DNA of 64,000 nucleotides from Effusibacillus lacus (lineage in GTDB: Bacteria; Bacillota; Bacilli; Tumebacillales; Effusibacillaceae): positions 40,675 through 104,674 of the forward strand of contig NZ_BDUF01000003.1 of assembly GCF_002335525.1 (NCBI RefSeq), written 5' to 3'. Position 1 is the stretch's first letter, and every line of letters begins with the position of its first letter. Positions 9,057-17,633 of this stretch are shown one piece after another. The notes under the pieces are model-generated. The model ran no database searches and had not been told where the DNA came from. It worked only from the letters and a program-made list of their open reading frames with translations. Both the position numbers and the translations under genes were made by a program.

Positions 9057-10574
9057 TTATAAATTGTATACCTGCGTGTACTTGTCTTCCAAGTACCTTA
9101 CCAGGTACCCCGAATTGATCGCTTCCCCTGTAACACTTTCCAAAATCTCCTTTGGTTCCAGCAGTTTGCCATGTTTGTGAATGTTGTCTGTCAGCCACTT
9201 CTTAACGACCCCGAATTCGCCGCTTCTAACCGCCTCCCTGTAATCAGGGACGTCCCGCAGCAATGCAGCTTCGAACTGAGCTGCGTAGATATTGCCCAGC
9301 GAATAGGAAGGAAAATACCCGAAGGCGCCGAAAGACCAGTGGACATCTTGCAGAACGCCGTCCGCATCATTCGGCGGCACGACCCCCAGATAATCTTTCA
9401 TCTTCTCCTCCCATGCTCCCGGCAATTCCGCCACTGTCAAATCTCCGCCAATCAGAGCCTTCTCCAGCTCATAACGAAGCATGATATGAAGATTGTATGT
9501 CAATTCGTCCGCTTCCACCCGGATCAAGGAAGGCTGCACCTGGTTGATCGCCCGGAAGAACTGTTCCAACGACACTCCTTGGAATTGCCGGGGGAAGAAC
9601 TTGAGCAGATCGTCAAAGAAACAGGACCAAAACTCATGGCTGCGGCCGATGATGTTCTCCAGGAACCGGGATTGGGATTCGTGAATTCCCATCGAGGTTC
9701 CATCTGACAACAAGGTGCCGATCAGTTCGGCGGAAATGTTCTGTTCATAAATTGCATGTCCCGCTTCATGGATGGTGCTGAAGATTGCCGTTCGGAAGTC
9801 ATTCTCGTCGTAGCGGGTGGTGATCCTCACATCCCCCGGATTCAGGCCTGTTGCAAAGGGATGGGCGCTTTCATCCAACCGTCCCGCGTCAAAGTCATAG
9901 CCGATTCGTTGCAGAACCAAATGGCTGAAACGACGTTGCTCCTCTTTCCGGAAGTGCTGTTCGAGAAAAGAGGGGTTTGTGGCTTGGCCTCTCTCTTGAA
10001 TCTCCTTCAGCAAGTCGACAGTCTTGAGGCGCAGGCCGTCAAACAGGGAGTCCAAGGTTTCCACGGTCATCCCGGGTTCATAATGGTCGAGCAGTGTGTT
10101 GTATTTGTGCCCTTTGTACCCCCAGATCTCAAGAAACCGGTTGGTGTATTCGAGGATCTTCTCAAGATAGGGACGAAACGAGGCAAAATCGTTATTCTTC
10201 CGAGCATCCTCCCAGGCCGATTCCGATTTGTTCGTCAACACCACGTACTCCTGATATAGTTCCGGCGGGATGGCGTGACTTTTCTCATATTCCTTCTTGC
10301 ATTCCCGCACGATTCCTTTGGTAATGGGGTCGAGCTTCCCATATGTATCAGGTTCTGCCAACACATCCAGAAAGGCCTTCATTTCCGGAGAGATACTCAT
10401 CTTGAACAGGTCTCCGGACAGGGTGCCGATGACTTCCGACCTTTGCCCCAGCCCTTTTTTGGGGGCACCCGTTCGCATATCCCAACTCATGACCCCGATG
10501 GTCTCTGTATAATCTTTCATCCGCCGGGTGTATGCCCGAAACTCTTTGACCACCTGGCCGATTCTTTCACTCAT
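9057..10574 (-). CDS. Carboxypeptidase Taq, M32 family metallopeptidase
   Basis: Zinc carboxypeptidase of about 505 residues, the family's usual length. The zinc/catalytic motif HEAGH lies at about residue 265 in the string STIHEAGHAIYE, followed about 30 residues on by the family-typical HESQSR. It removes C-terminal residues broadly except after proline. The start at 10574 (M-S-E-R-I-G) is chosen because GGAGGG lies seven bases upstream; the open frame continues to 10628. It follows the small hypothetical gene on the same strand. Confidence 0.92.
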   Translation of the reverse strand: MSERIGQVVKEFRAYTRRMKDYTETIGVMSWDMRTGAPKKGLGQRSEVIGTLSGDLFKMSISPEMKAFLDVLAEPDTYGKLDPITKGIVRECKKEYEKSHAIPPELYQEYVVLTNKSESAWEDARKNNDFASFRPYLEKILEYTNRFLEIWGYKGHKYNTLLDHYEPGMTVETLDSLFDGLRLKTVDLLKEIQERGQATNPSFLEQHFRKEEQRRFSHLVLQRIGYDFDAGRLDESAHPFATGLNPGDVRITTRYDENDFRTAIFSTIHEAGHAIYEQNISAELIGTLLSDGTSMGIHESQSRFLENIIGRSHEFWSCFFDDLLKFFPRQFQGVSLEQFFRAINQVQPSLIRVEADELTYNLHIMLRYELEKALIGGDLTVAELPGAWEEKMKDYLGVVPPNDADGVLQDVHWSFGAFGYFPSYSLGNIYAAQFEAALLRDVPDYREAVRSGEFGVVKKWLTDNIHKHGKLLEPKEILESVTGEAINSGYLVRYLEDKYTQVYNL

Positions 10575-10627
10575 TCCAATCCCTCCGAAAATGGATGTCC
10601 TGTTTTTGATGATACCAAAAAACCGCA

Positions 10628-10849
10628 TTAATATTGAATTGACTTGGCATGTCCCTTCCGGTAGTCCTCCATGTATTGGATCGCTTCCCGTGCAAGGGCA
10701 TCCGCTTCCTCCGCATTCTTGGGTGCGGGACTCGTGTGGCTCATCGCGGACGTCACCAATTCGATGAAATCCTCCTCCGGATATCTTTCTCCCATCGCAT
10801 TTCTCATGTCGAGTGCAATCCGGCGAATCCCTTGTTCCAAAGTTTCCAA
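10628..10849 (-). CDS. Small acidic hypothetical protein
   Basis: A soluble protein of about 73 residues, rich in Glu/Ala and probably helical. I do not recognise the family. The proposed start is a TTG at 10849 with AAGGGGG eight bases upstream; the frame is open to 10900 but upstream starts lack a binding site. It precedes the M32 carboxypeptidase gene on the same strand and is divergent from ylbF. Confidence 0.5.
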   Translation of the reverse strand: METLEQGIRRIALDMRNAMGERYPEEDFIELVTSAMSHTSPAPKNAEEADALAREAIQYMEDYRKGHAKSIQY

Positions 10850-10974
10850 CCCCGCATCCCCCTTTATCCGCACGGGTTCACTAAAGAAAGGAAATATCAA
10901 TCGGTTAGGATTTCGGTTATAATGTCATTATATCCTTTTATTTGACAGGATTTTTTATGAGGAGGTGCCTGCGA

Positions 10975-11424
10975 ATGGAGGATCGAACCCCCATGGGTTC
11001 TGGACATCGTGTACGCATATTGCAGAAAGCGGAGCAGCTGGTTCATATGATCCGGTCAACCGATACATTCGCCCGTTTTCAGCAAGCCGAAGATAAATTG
11101 AATCGCCACCCGGATGCGCAAGCGCTTGTGTTTGTGGCCAAAGCCAAACGCAATAAGTATTCCAAAACGTCGCTTCGCTATGGGTATGATCACCCGGCTT
11201 CAGTCCAGGCCAAGCGCGAATATGACGAAGTTTTGCGGCAAATTTCCGAGATTCCCCTGGTGGAAGAATACAAAGTTTATCAGGAGGAATTGAACGATCT
11301 GCTGCAGGGCATTACCCGCACCATTATCAATACATTGTCACCGGACGTCAAGGCTGAAATCTTTGAGGAATCCTCCGGAGGCGGTTGCGGCGGAGGCTGC
11401 GGAGGCGGCTGCAAGAGCCATTAA
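10975..11424 (+). CDS. ylbF: YlbF/YmcA family regulator with a Cys-Gly tail
   Basis: A 149-residue mostly alpha-helical protein of the DUF964 (Com_YlbF) family. In B. subtilis YlbF, YmcA and YaaT form a complex that promotes mRNA maturation and development, and the complex has been reported to carry Fe-S clusters. The helical core is followed by a C-terminal tail with three GGGC units before K-S-H, which supplies three evenly spaced cysteines. The ATG at 10975 is chosen because GGAGG lies nine bases upstream. It is followed at once by the TVP38-type gene. Confidence 0.82.
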   Translation: MEDRTPMGSGHRVRILQKAEQLVHMIRSTDTFARFQQAEDKLNRHPDAQALVFVAKAKRNKYSKTSLRYGYDHPASVQAKREYDEVLRQISEIPLVEEYKVYQEELNDLLQGITRTIINTLSPDVKAEIFEESSGGGCGGGCGGGCKSH

Positions 11425-11426
11425 GA

Positions 11427-12098
11427 ATGCATCTTGAGAAAAGCGAGGGGAAAAAGGTGGTCAAGAAACTCTTTACAATCTTCACGTTTATTGCGATTAT
11501 TGCTGTCGGATACTGGCAGAAAGATCTCTTTCTGGGATTGATCCGGGCCGGCGGTTCCTTATCGATAGCCGTAAGCATTGTGTTTGTTGCCATAACCGCC
11601 TTTTTCCCCGTTGTTCCTTTTGTCATTGTCGCAGGTGTTGTGGGCGGTGTGTTTGGTGCCATGATGGGCACTGCCATTACCCTGGCGGGTGCCATCTTCG
11701 GCGCCATGGTTATGTTCCTGATGTCCCGCTTCGGATTCAGGGATTGGGCACAAGTGCAGCTGGCCAAATATCCAAAAGTGAAGGAATACGAATCCATCTT
11801 TGAAAAAAACGCCTTTGCCAGTATTTTGTTCGTCCGGTTGGTACCGGTGGTTCCATCCCAGGCGGTCAATATTCTGTCCGGTGTCAGTCTGGTTTCCTGG
11901 TTTACCTTCCTGCTGGCGACGACTTTGGGAAAACTCCCGGCCAACCTGGTGTTTAACCTGGCAGGCAGCACCCTGTCGGAAAACAAAATGATGTCGTTCC
12001 TCATCTTTGGAACCTATTTTCTTGTCATAACCGTGGCCGCTTTCCTTTACATGCGCAAGCGGCAGCTTCAGCAAGAATTGCAGCAGGAGGAGTCGTAG
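11427..12098 (+). CDS. TVP38/TMEM64 (DedA-like) membrane protein
   Basis: A polytopic inner-membrane protein of about 223 residues with the SNARE-associated/VTT domain: the re-entrant stretch from PVVPFVIVAGVVGG, and the second half FVRLVPVVPSQAVNILSG followed by the small-residue segment TTLGKLPANLVFN. The family is involved in lipid scrambling or membrane homeostasis. The start could be ATG 11427 or, better supported by a GAGGGG site, GTG 11457. It lies three bases after ylbF and ends against a hairpin shared with the cox operon. Confidence 0.85.
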   Translation: MHLEKSEGKKVVKKLFTIFTFIAIIAVGYWQKDLFLGLIRAGGSLSIAVSIVFVAITAFFPVVPFVIVAGVVGGVFGAMMGTAITLAGAIFGAMVMFLMSRFGFRDWAQVQLAKYPKVKEYESIFEKNAFASILFVRLVPVVPSQAVNILSGVSLVSWFTFLLATTLGKLPANLVFNLAGSTLSENKMMSFLIFGTYFLVITVAAFLYMRKRQLQQELQQEES

Positions 12099-12125
12099 AA
12101 GAGCCATCCAGCCCCCAACGCAAAA

Positions 12126-12150
12126 ATAGCGGCACTCTCAGTGCCGCTAT
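12126..12150 (-). terminator. Hairpin terminator of the caa3 oxidase operon
   Basis: A perfect 10-bp stem (12126-12135 with 12141-12150) and a five-base loop. On the minus strand it is followed by TTTTTG, ending the cox operon; on the plus strand it follows the TVP38 gene and may act in both directions. Confidence 0.75.
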
Positions 12151-12190
12151 CTCGTTTGTACCAGATTGCACACTCGGGCAATCGCCGAGC

Positions 12191-12286
12191 TTATTCCTTT
12201 GTGGTCATCGAGGAAGAATACCAGAAAATCAGTCCCAGGAGTCCCGTGAAAGCAAACAGCCCCAAGGCAAACATGATCATTCCCAT
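12191..12286 (-). CDS. 31-residue single-pass membrane microprotein of the cox operon
   Basis: I translated this small frame by eye: it begins MGMIMFALGLFAFTGL, continues with a hydrophobic stretch containing IFWYS, and ends MTTKE. It thus has one membrane helix and a short polar tail. It starts 15 bases after the stop of the subunit III gene and has its own strong GGGAGG site at about 12294-12300. It is the last gene before the operon terminator. Position and size suggest an accessory subunit (like subunit IIa or IV of other oxidases), but I recognise no family. Confidence 0.6.
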   Translation of the reverse strand: MGMIMFALGLFAFTGLLGLIFWYSSSMTTKE

Positions 12287-12301
12287 TCGATATCCCTCCC
12301 G

Positions 12302-12934
12302 TTATTTCACAATTTCCTTGATCCGTGTACCGCACCATTCTGCGAACTCGGAGATGGAAACTACATCAGTTACAATCATCACAGTAATTCCGACAACAAC
12401 AGCGTACATCCATACAGCCATTGCACCCGGCACCAGCCGACGCAAGACCTTTCCGTTCTTGGAGTCCCCATACCAACCGACGGCAGCGATCAATGCCAAA
12501 CTGGTCAAGGTAATCAGAATCTCGAAACCGGTGATTGTGGCATTGATTGTCGCGATGGCAGCCCCCTGCTTAACGTACTTTACCAAAAGCTGAATCTGCA
12601 TGACCAGGTAGGCGGAGTACAGTACGGCCCCAATCCCCATGGTTCCGACAAATTTTTTGTATTCGCTGTTTCGGAACAGAATTCCGGCAACCAACAATAC
12701 AATACCGGTAAGAATCAGTACAGCCGTGCTGAGATAGTGCAGGTTGGTTACGTCACCGGGCAAATTGACGCCGAACTTGTCGGGGCGCCAGCCGCGAAGA
12801 TAGACATTTGCCGCAACGAATGTTGCCAGGAAGAAGGTATAAGAAACCAGCGCGAGCCAGGCGGCAAGCTGACCGTTGTCCTTTGCACCCGGACCCGGCT
12901 CCGGCATATGGATTTGATGATGTTGCATGGCCAA
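12302..12934 (-). CDS. ctaE: Haem-copper oxidase subunit III
   Basis: A 210-residue integral membrane protein with about five predicted helices, matching the CoxC/CyoC family of subunit III (FFLATFVAANVYLR and the helix-rich remainder). It stabilises the subunit I-II core. The likely start is a TTG at 12934 with AAAGGAG nine bases upstream; an ATG two codons later is the alternative. It lies 33 bases after ctaB and before the microprotein gene. The C-terminal half is divergent, so the symbol is by position and family. Confidence 0.8.
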   Translation of the reverse strand: MAMQHHQIHMPEPGPGAKDNGQLAAWLALVSYTFFLATFVAANVYLRGWRPDKFGVNLPGDVTNLHYLSTAVLILTGIVLLVAGILFRNSEYKKFVGTMGIGAVLYSAYLVMQIQLLVKYVKQGAAIATINATITGFEILITLTSLALIAAVGWYGDSKNGKVLRRLVPGAMAVWMYAVVVGITVMIVTDVVSISEFAEWCGTRIKEIVK

Positions 12935-12967
12935 TGAAAGTCACTCCTTTCAATCAATCGAAGATCT

Positions 12968-13921
12968 TCAGTTCGCGCTCACGATCATCATGACAAACAA
13001 CGTAATCAAATAGAACAGAGAGTATACAAAGCTCTTCTTTGCCCACTTCATGTCATCCTTGGCATAAAACGCCTCAACGGAGATATATAGGTATCCGATT
13101 CCCAAAACTACGGCAGCAATCAAATAACTGAAGCCAACGGTACCCAAGCCGTACAGAATGAAGGTAACCGGCACCATGGCCGCCACATAACGCAAAGATT
13201 GACGCTTGGTCGCTTCAAAACCACGAACCACCGGCAACAATGGAATGTTGGCGGCACGGTAATCTTCTACCCGGCGTATGGCCAATGCCAGGGTGTGAGG
13301 CGGCTGCCACAACAACATGAAGGCAAAGACAGCCCATGCGCTGGCATCCAACGTATTGGAAGCGGCCGCATATCCCATAATCGGCGGGATAGCGCCTGAA
13401 ATGCCCCCAATTACGGTACTGAGCGTGGAGGTCCGTTTCAGCCACAGGGTATAAACAACCACGTACACGAAGAGTCCGGCCAATCCCAGGACTGCTGTCA
13501 ATACATTAACAAAAAGCAGCATTGAAGTGCCCAGAATCGCCAACACAAACCCAAAAATCAATACTTTTCGGGGTGTCAACGCACCTGTGGCGGACGGACG
13601 CTTGCGTGTCCGCTCCATCTGCTGGTCCAGATCCCGGTCAATATAGTTGTTCAGGCTGGTACCCGCCATAATGACAAGAGCGGTTCCAACCATCGCCACA
13701 ATCATCGTCCAGATGTCCAAGGACGGGATCATTCCGGCTTTGATGGCCGTTTTCGTGCCCAACCAATACCCCGCAAAAACGGCAATCATGTTGCCGACCG
13801 TAATCCCCAATTTTGTTACCGTTACATAATCACGCCAAGTTCCCGTCCGGTTTAGTTCGGAAAAGGGCCCCGGCTCCATGGCACGGTTTGTCGAAGCTGC
13901 ATATGACAGTTGTTGTTCCAT
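12968..13921 (-). CDS. ctaB: Protohaem IX farnesyltransferase (haem O synthase)
   Basis: A UbiA-family membrane prenyltransferase of 317 residues that adds farnesyl to haem B to form haem O. The first Asp-rich motif is NNYIDRDLDQQMERT (about 107-121); the second loop lies in the RRVEDYRAANIPLLPVV region (about 217-233). ATG 13921 has GGGGG upstream. It is placed just after ctaA and supplies the haem A route for the oxidase encoded in the same operon. Confidence 0.95.
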   Translation of the reverse strand: MEQQLSYAASTNRAMEPGPFSELNRTGTWRDYVTVTKLGITVGNMIAVFAGYWLGTKTAIKAGMIPSLDIWTMIVAMVGTALVIMAGTSLNNYIDRDLDQQMERTRKRPSATGALTPRKVLIFGFVLAILGTSMLLFVNVLTAVLGLAGLFVYVVVYTLWLKRTSTLSTVIGGISGAIPPIMGYAAASNTLDASAWAVFAFMLLWQPPHTLALAIRRVEDYRAANIPLLPVVRGFEATKRQSLRYVAAMVPVTFILYGLGTVGFSYLIAAVVLGIGYLYISVEAFYAKDDMKWAKKSFVYSLFYLITLFVMMIVSAN

Positions 13922-13933
13922 CCGATATACCCC

Positions 13934-14893
13934 CTATCCGTTAGTTACAACCGTCCGGCTTAGCGGAATTCTACCATTATCTTGCAAGTCTGCTGCTGAA
14001 GGCGCTTTGGCAAACTTGATCCGGCAAGCGATTTCCGTGCTGATCCAGAGCATCATGGCTGCTACAGCCATATGGACTGTTGTTGTCAGCAATTCAAGCT
14101 TCGTGATCAGCGAGAAAAATCCAAGAAATCCTTGCAGTCCCAACAGAATCAGCAATGTCAGGGTTTGCCGGCAATACACCTTGCATCTCCTGGCGTAAAC
14201 CAACAACCAGAACAGCGACAGCACAACCAGAAACGCCGAAAACATGTGAACGTACATAACCAGTTCAGCTGTCTTAAAGGTAGTGATCAGTTCGTTGGCA
14301 AGCGGTGTTTCCGGATGAACATAAGTGTGGGAAGCACTGCTGTGCTTGAAAAATCCCCCGATCACCGACTCCAGGTATACAGCGGCAGATGTGAACAGCG
14401 CAGGTTTGTACATTGCTTGTACCGGCGGCTGCTGCACCTTGCTCCGCTGCATGGAACCTGCACGAACGGACCCATCCTTGCTTCTTGCCTTGGCTGTCAG
14501 AATCACAAGAACTGCAAGCAGTAACAGGGCAAAACTCATATCGATCGCCGTCAGGCCGGAGGGCAGTTTATGCAGAACGTTAACGCCGCCCATCACTCCG
14601 ACCAGAACCAACAGGACAACCGACATAACGGAAAGAATCCTCACCAGACGATCTGTTCGATTTTGTTTCCATAATACAACAGCATTGACCAGAATCAAGA
14701 TGCCAGTTAACGAAGAAAATGTCCGATGTGTGAACTCCACCAGAATGATACCCTCCAACGGAGGGACAATTCTGCCGTTTCAAAGCGGCCAGTCCGAACA
14801 GGCAAGCCCCGCGTCGAATCCAACCACCAGAACCCCGAGAATGATCAGGACATACGTTGAAACAGTTGTGAGCAAAGGCAGACGGCTTAACAT
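13934..14893 (-). pseudogene. ctaA: Haem A synthase gene interrupted by an in-frame TGA
   Basis: The 319-codon reading frame matches CtaA/COX15 throughout but has a TGA at 14780-14782 (codon 38). The context is CSDWPL-TGA-NGR, where family members have CxDWPLC(N/Y)G, so the TGA replaces the second cysteine of the first outer loop. Frame is conserved before and after. ATG 14893 has AAGGAGGG upstream. Other conserved residues: E53 and H56 in EFTHR, H216, and H274; the position of the fourth haem-ligand His (B. subtilis His123) is Asp118. A hairpin follows the TGA at 14751-14765 and its GGAGGG arm could also serve a restart at GTG 14740. Possible readings: pseudogene, sequencing error, UGA recoding, or two-part translation. 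It sits between ctaD and ctaB. Confidence 0.8.
14751..14765 (-). promoter_or_regulatory. SECIS-like hairpin just after the ctaA TGA
   Basis: On the minus strand CCCTCC-GTT-GGAGGG begins 15 bases after the TGA; the apical loop begins at +21 with a G. This fits the loose bacterial SECIS description (small apical loop with G in the first two bases, 16-37 bases from the UGA). The same GGAGGG can be a ribosome-binding site for GTG 14740. Both functions are speculative, and six-bp stems arise by chance. Confidence 0.3.
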
Positions 14894-15028
14894 TCTTCCT
14901 ACCCTCCTTAAACGGGTCCATCTAAAATTCGACTTAGCGGCTCGCCGCTTAGCTGCATCCTGGAAGCTTCGAAGCATATGCCGAGTGTTATGATGGGGAC
15001 CCAAAATTTTTTGTGCACCGAAAAATCT

Positions 15029-16678
15029 TTATACTCTTACGGCGTCGTCATCAGAGAAACGCTTGTGGTCTTTCCCGGAAACCCCGAAGTTGTACGGATA
15101 AGCCGTAACAACAGGAATTTCATGGAAGTTGTGCTCCGGCGGTGGCGAGGAAACGGTCCACTCGAGAGTTTGCGCTCCCCACGGATTCGCTTCAGCCTTG
15201 GCACCCTTCCAAAGGGAAACAAGAATGTTGTAGAACACCAGAATCGTTGCAAATCCAATGATAAAAGAACCTGCAGTTGCCAGCTTGTTCCACAGGAACA
15301 TCTCCGGAGTATGGATATAGTCGTATACCCGCCGTTGCATTCCCAGATATCCGGCCAGGAACATCGGGAAGAACGTCAGGTTTGTGCCGAAGAAGTAAAT
15401 CCAGAAAGTCCAGATGCCCAGTTTCTCATTGTACATGCGCCCTGTTGCTTTCGGATACCAGTAGAACAAACCTGCGATGATCGCCATCATGGTTCCGCCG
15501 AACACTACATAGTGGAAGTGACCCACAACAAAATAGGTGTCGTGCAGGTGAATGTCAATCGGAACTGCTGCCAGGAACAGACCGGACAGACCGCCGATGG
15601 CAAACAGGAAGATAAAACCAAAAGCAGAGAATAGTAACGGTGTTGTAAACTGTATGGAGCCCTTCCACAGAGTGGACAGCCAGTTAAAGATTTTAATCGC
15701 CGTGGGCACCGCAATGATCAACGAGGTAACCATGAACGGAATCCCCGCTTCTACCTGCATGCCCGCAACGAACATGTGGTGCGCCCATACAAGGAAGCCA
15801 AGCAAACCGATGGTTACCGAAGAGTAAGCGATTGCATGGTAACCAAAAATCGGTTTCCGGGAGAATACCGGAATGATCTCGGACACGATCCCCATTGCCG
15901 GGATTACCATTACGTAAACCGCCGGGTGAGAGTAGAACCAGAACAGATGCTGATAAAGCATCGGGTCACCGCCTGCAGCCACGCTGTAGAAGACGGTTCC
16001 CAGATGACGGTCAAACAGCAGGGTGGTCACTGCGCCTGCCAAAGCCGGCACACCGAACAACTGAATGAAAGAAGTTACCAACATCGCCCATACAAACAGA
16101 GGCATTCTGTTCAGGGTCATGCCCGGTGCCCGCATGTTGAAAATTGTTACGATGGTGTTGATTGCACCAAGAATGGAGGAAAGACCGAGAATATGGACCC
16201 CGGTTACCCAGAGATCAAGTCCTATCCCCTTGGATTCAATACTGTAGGGCGGATAAGCTGTCCAACCCACATCCGGCATGGCCCCCAACAAAGGGCTGAT
16301 CATCAAGCCTATACCGCCCAGGAGATACAGCCAGTAGCTCAAGGCATTCATCCGCGGGAAGGCCATATCTTGAGCCCCCACCATAATGGGCACCAGATAG
16401 TTGGCAAAAGCACCCGCAAGCATAGGAATCACGAACAGGAAGATCATGATCGTCCCATGCATCGTAAAGAATTGGTTAAAAGAATCAGGTTTCAGCACCT
16501 CGGCCCCAGGCATTGCCAACTGGGTACGGATGGCCAAAGCGGCAAGACCGCCAAAGATCAGAAAGAATAAACCGGTAACTGCGTACATAATACCGATTTT
16601 TTTATGGTCAACCGTCAGCACCCAATCACGCCAGAACGATTTGGGGCGCACGGTTCCCGCAACTGCAGCAGTAGCCAT
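15029..16678 (-). CDS. ctaD: Cytochrome c oxidase subunit I, A2 type
   Basis: The catalytic subunit of the caa3 oxidase, 549 residues with 12 membrane helices. Haem/CuB ligands are visible: the early low-spin His in [18 protein letters not shown] in helix VI, HHMF in helix VII, and [16 protein letters not shown] in helix X. The helix VI motif is YSHPAVY rather than GHPEVY, so the Glu of A1 oxidases is replaced by Tyr-Ser, the hallmark of A2-type enzymes. ATG 16678 is preferred over the GTG at 16690, which overlaps its own binding site. It follows ctaC by about 30 bases. Confidence 0.95.
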   Translation of the reverse strand: MATAAVAGTVRPKSFWRDWVLTVDHKKIGIMYAVTGLFFLIFGGLAALAIRTQLAMPGAEVLKPDSFNQFFTMHGTIMIFLFVIPMLAGAFANYLVPIMVGAQDMAFPRMNALSYWLYLLGGIGLMISPLLGAMPDVGWTAYPPYSIESKGIGLDLWVTGVHILGLSSILGAINTIVTIFNMRAPGMTLNRMPLFVWAMLVTSFIQLFGVPALAGAVTTLLFDRHLGTVFYSVAAGGDPMLYQHLFWFYSHPAVYVMVIPAMGIVSEIIPVFSRKPIFGYHAIAYSSVTIGLLGFLVWAHHMFVAGMQVEAGIPFMVTSLIIAVPTAIKIFNWLSTLWKGSIQFTTPLLFSAFGFIFLFAIGGLSGLFLAAVPIDIHLHDTYFVVGHFHYVVFGGTMMAIIAGLFYWYPKATGRMYNEKLGIWTFWIYFFGTNLTFFPMFLAGYLGMQRRVYDYIHTPEMFLWNKLATAGSFIIGFATILVFYNILVSLWKGAKAEANPWGAQTLEWTVSSPPPEHNFHEIPVVTAYPYNFGVSGKDHKRFSDDDAVRV

Positions 16679-16709
16679 GAACCTGCTCACTCCTCTCAGA
16701 ATTGATTGA

Positions 16710-17633
16710 TTACTTCAGAGTCTTGATATATTCGGTGATCGACTTGAGTTGCTTCTCGTCAAACTTGGCAACAGGCGGCATCGGAGAATATCCTTCCGGA
16801 ACTTTCGCTCCCGGATTCGTAATCGATTCCTTGATATATTCGTCGTCCACTTTCACCATCTGACCGTTCGTCAGCTTCTTCTCGGACCCGTACAACCCCT
16901 TCCAGGACGGACCGGCAGACTTGGAACCGTCGATGGAGTGACAGGACAGGCAACTCTGCATGGCAAGCTTTTCCCCTGCTTGCGGTCCCTCTTCCGAAGC
17001 CTTCTTTGCATCAGCCAGGAACTTGTTGAACTCGTCTTCCTTGCCAACCGTCATGGTTGCAAGCATCTTGGTGTGGGCGGTTCCGCAGTATTCCGCACAG
17101 ATAACCGGATACTCTTTGCCGCCCTGCAGTTTGCCAAGCGGTATGACCGTCTCCCTTCCGGGAACAGCATCCTGCTTGAGGCGGGCATCCGGAATCCAGA
17201 GACTGTGAATCACGTCAACGGAAGTCACCTTCAGTACAACGTCCTTTCCTTCCGGAACCATAAACTTGTTGATGGTAGAAGCGCCATTGGGATACTTGAA
17301 CTCCCAGGACCATTTCCGACCGATGACCTCAATCTCATAAGCGTCAGCAGCCGAAGCTTTCTGAATGTCATAGGTCATTTGAGTACTGTAGATCCCAAGA
17401 CCAACTAGAATCAGTGCAGGAACCAATGTCCAAATGATTTCAAGCTTGGTGTTGCCGTGTACGGCAAGACCCTCCTGGTTTTGCTTCGTGCGCTTGTACT
17501 TGATCAGGAAGAAAATAAGCAAGAATTCTACCAGAATGAAAGCAACCAGGGATATGCCAAAAATAAGCACAAAAAGCGAGTCCACCTGTTTTCCGATAAT
17601 ATTAATGGACTCTGGCAGCCAATTCGTAGGCAC
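16710..17633 (-). CDS. ctaC: Cytochrome c oxidase subunit II with fused cytochrome c (caa3 type)
   Basis: Electron-entry subunit of 307 residues: two N-terminal membrane helices (about 20-45 and 70-90), an extracellular cupredoxin domain with the CuA site CAEYCGTAHTKM, and a C-terminal cytochrome c domain with CLSCH (about residue 224) and a probable Met ligand in SPMPP. The fused haem marks it as caa3-type. The start is a GTG with AGGAGGG seven bases upstream. It is the first gene of the ctaC-ctaD-ctaA-ctaB-ctaE operon. Confidence 0.95.
   Translation of the reverse strand: MPTNWLPESINIIGKQVDSLFVLIFGISLVAFILVEFLLIFFLIKYKRTKQNQEGLAVHGNTKLEIIWTLVPALILVGLGIYSTQMTYDIQKASAADAYEIEVIGRKWSWEFKYPNGASTINKFMVPEGKDVVLKVTSVDVIHSLWIPDARLKQDAVPGRETVIPLGKLQGGKEYPVICAEYCGTAHTKMLATMTVGKEDEFNKFLADAKKASEEGPQAGEKLAMQSCLSCHSIDGSKSAGPSWKGLYGSEKKLTNGQMVKVDDEYIKESITNPGAKVPEGYSPMPPVAKFDEKQLKSITEYIKTLK

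Noticed and set aside
13934..14758. Start of ctaA at the TTG at 14758 as a normal shorter gene
   Set aside because: The upstream 37 codons are in the same frame, have the good AAGGAGGG site and match the CtaA N-terminus, so the gene begins at 14893 and is interrupted by TGA.
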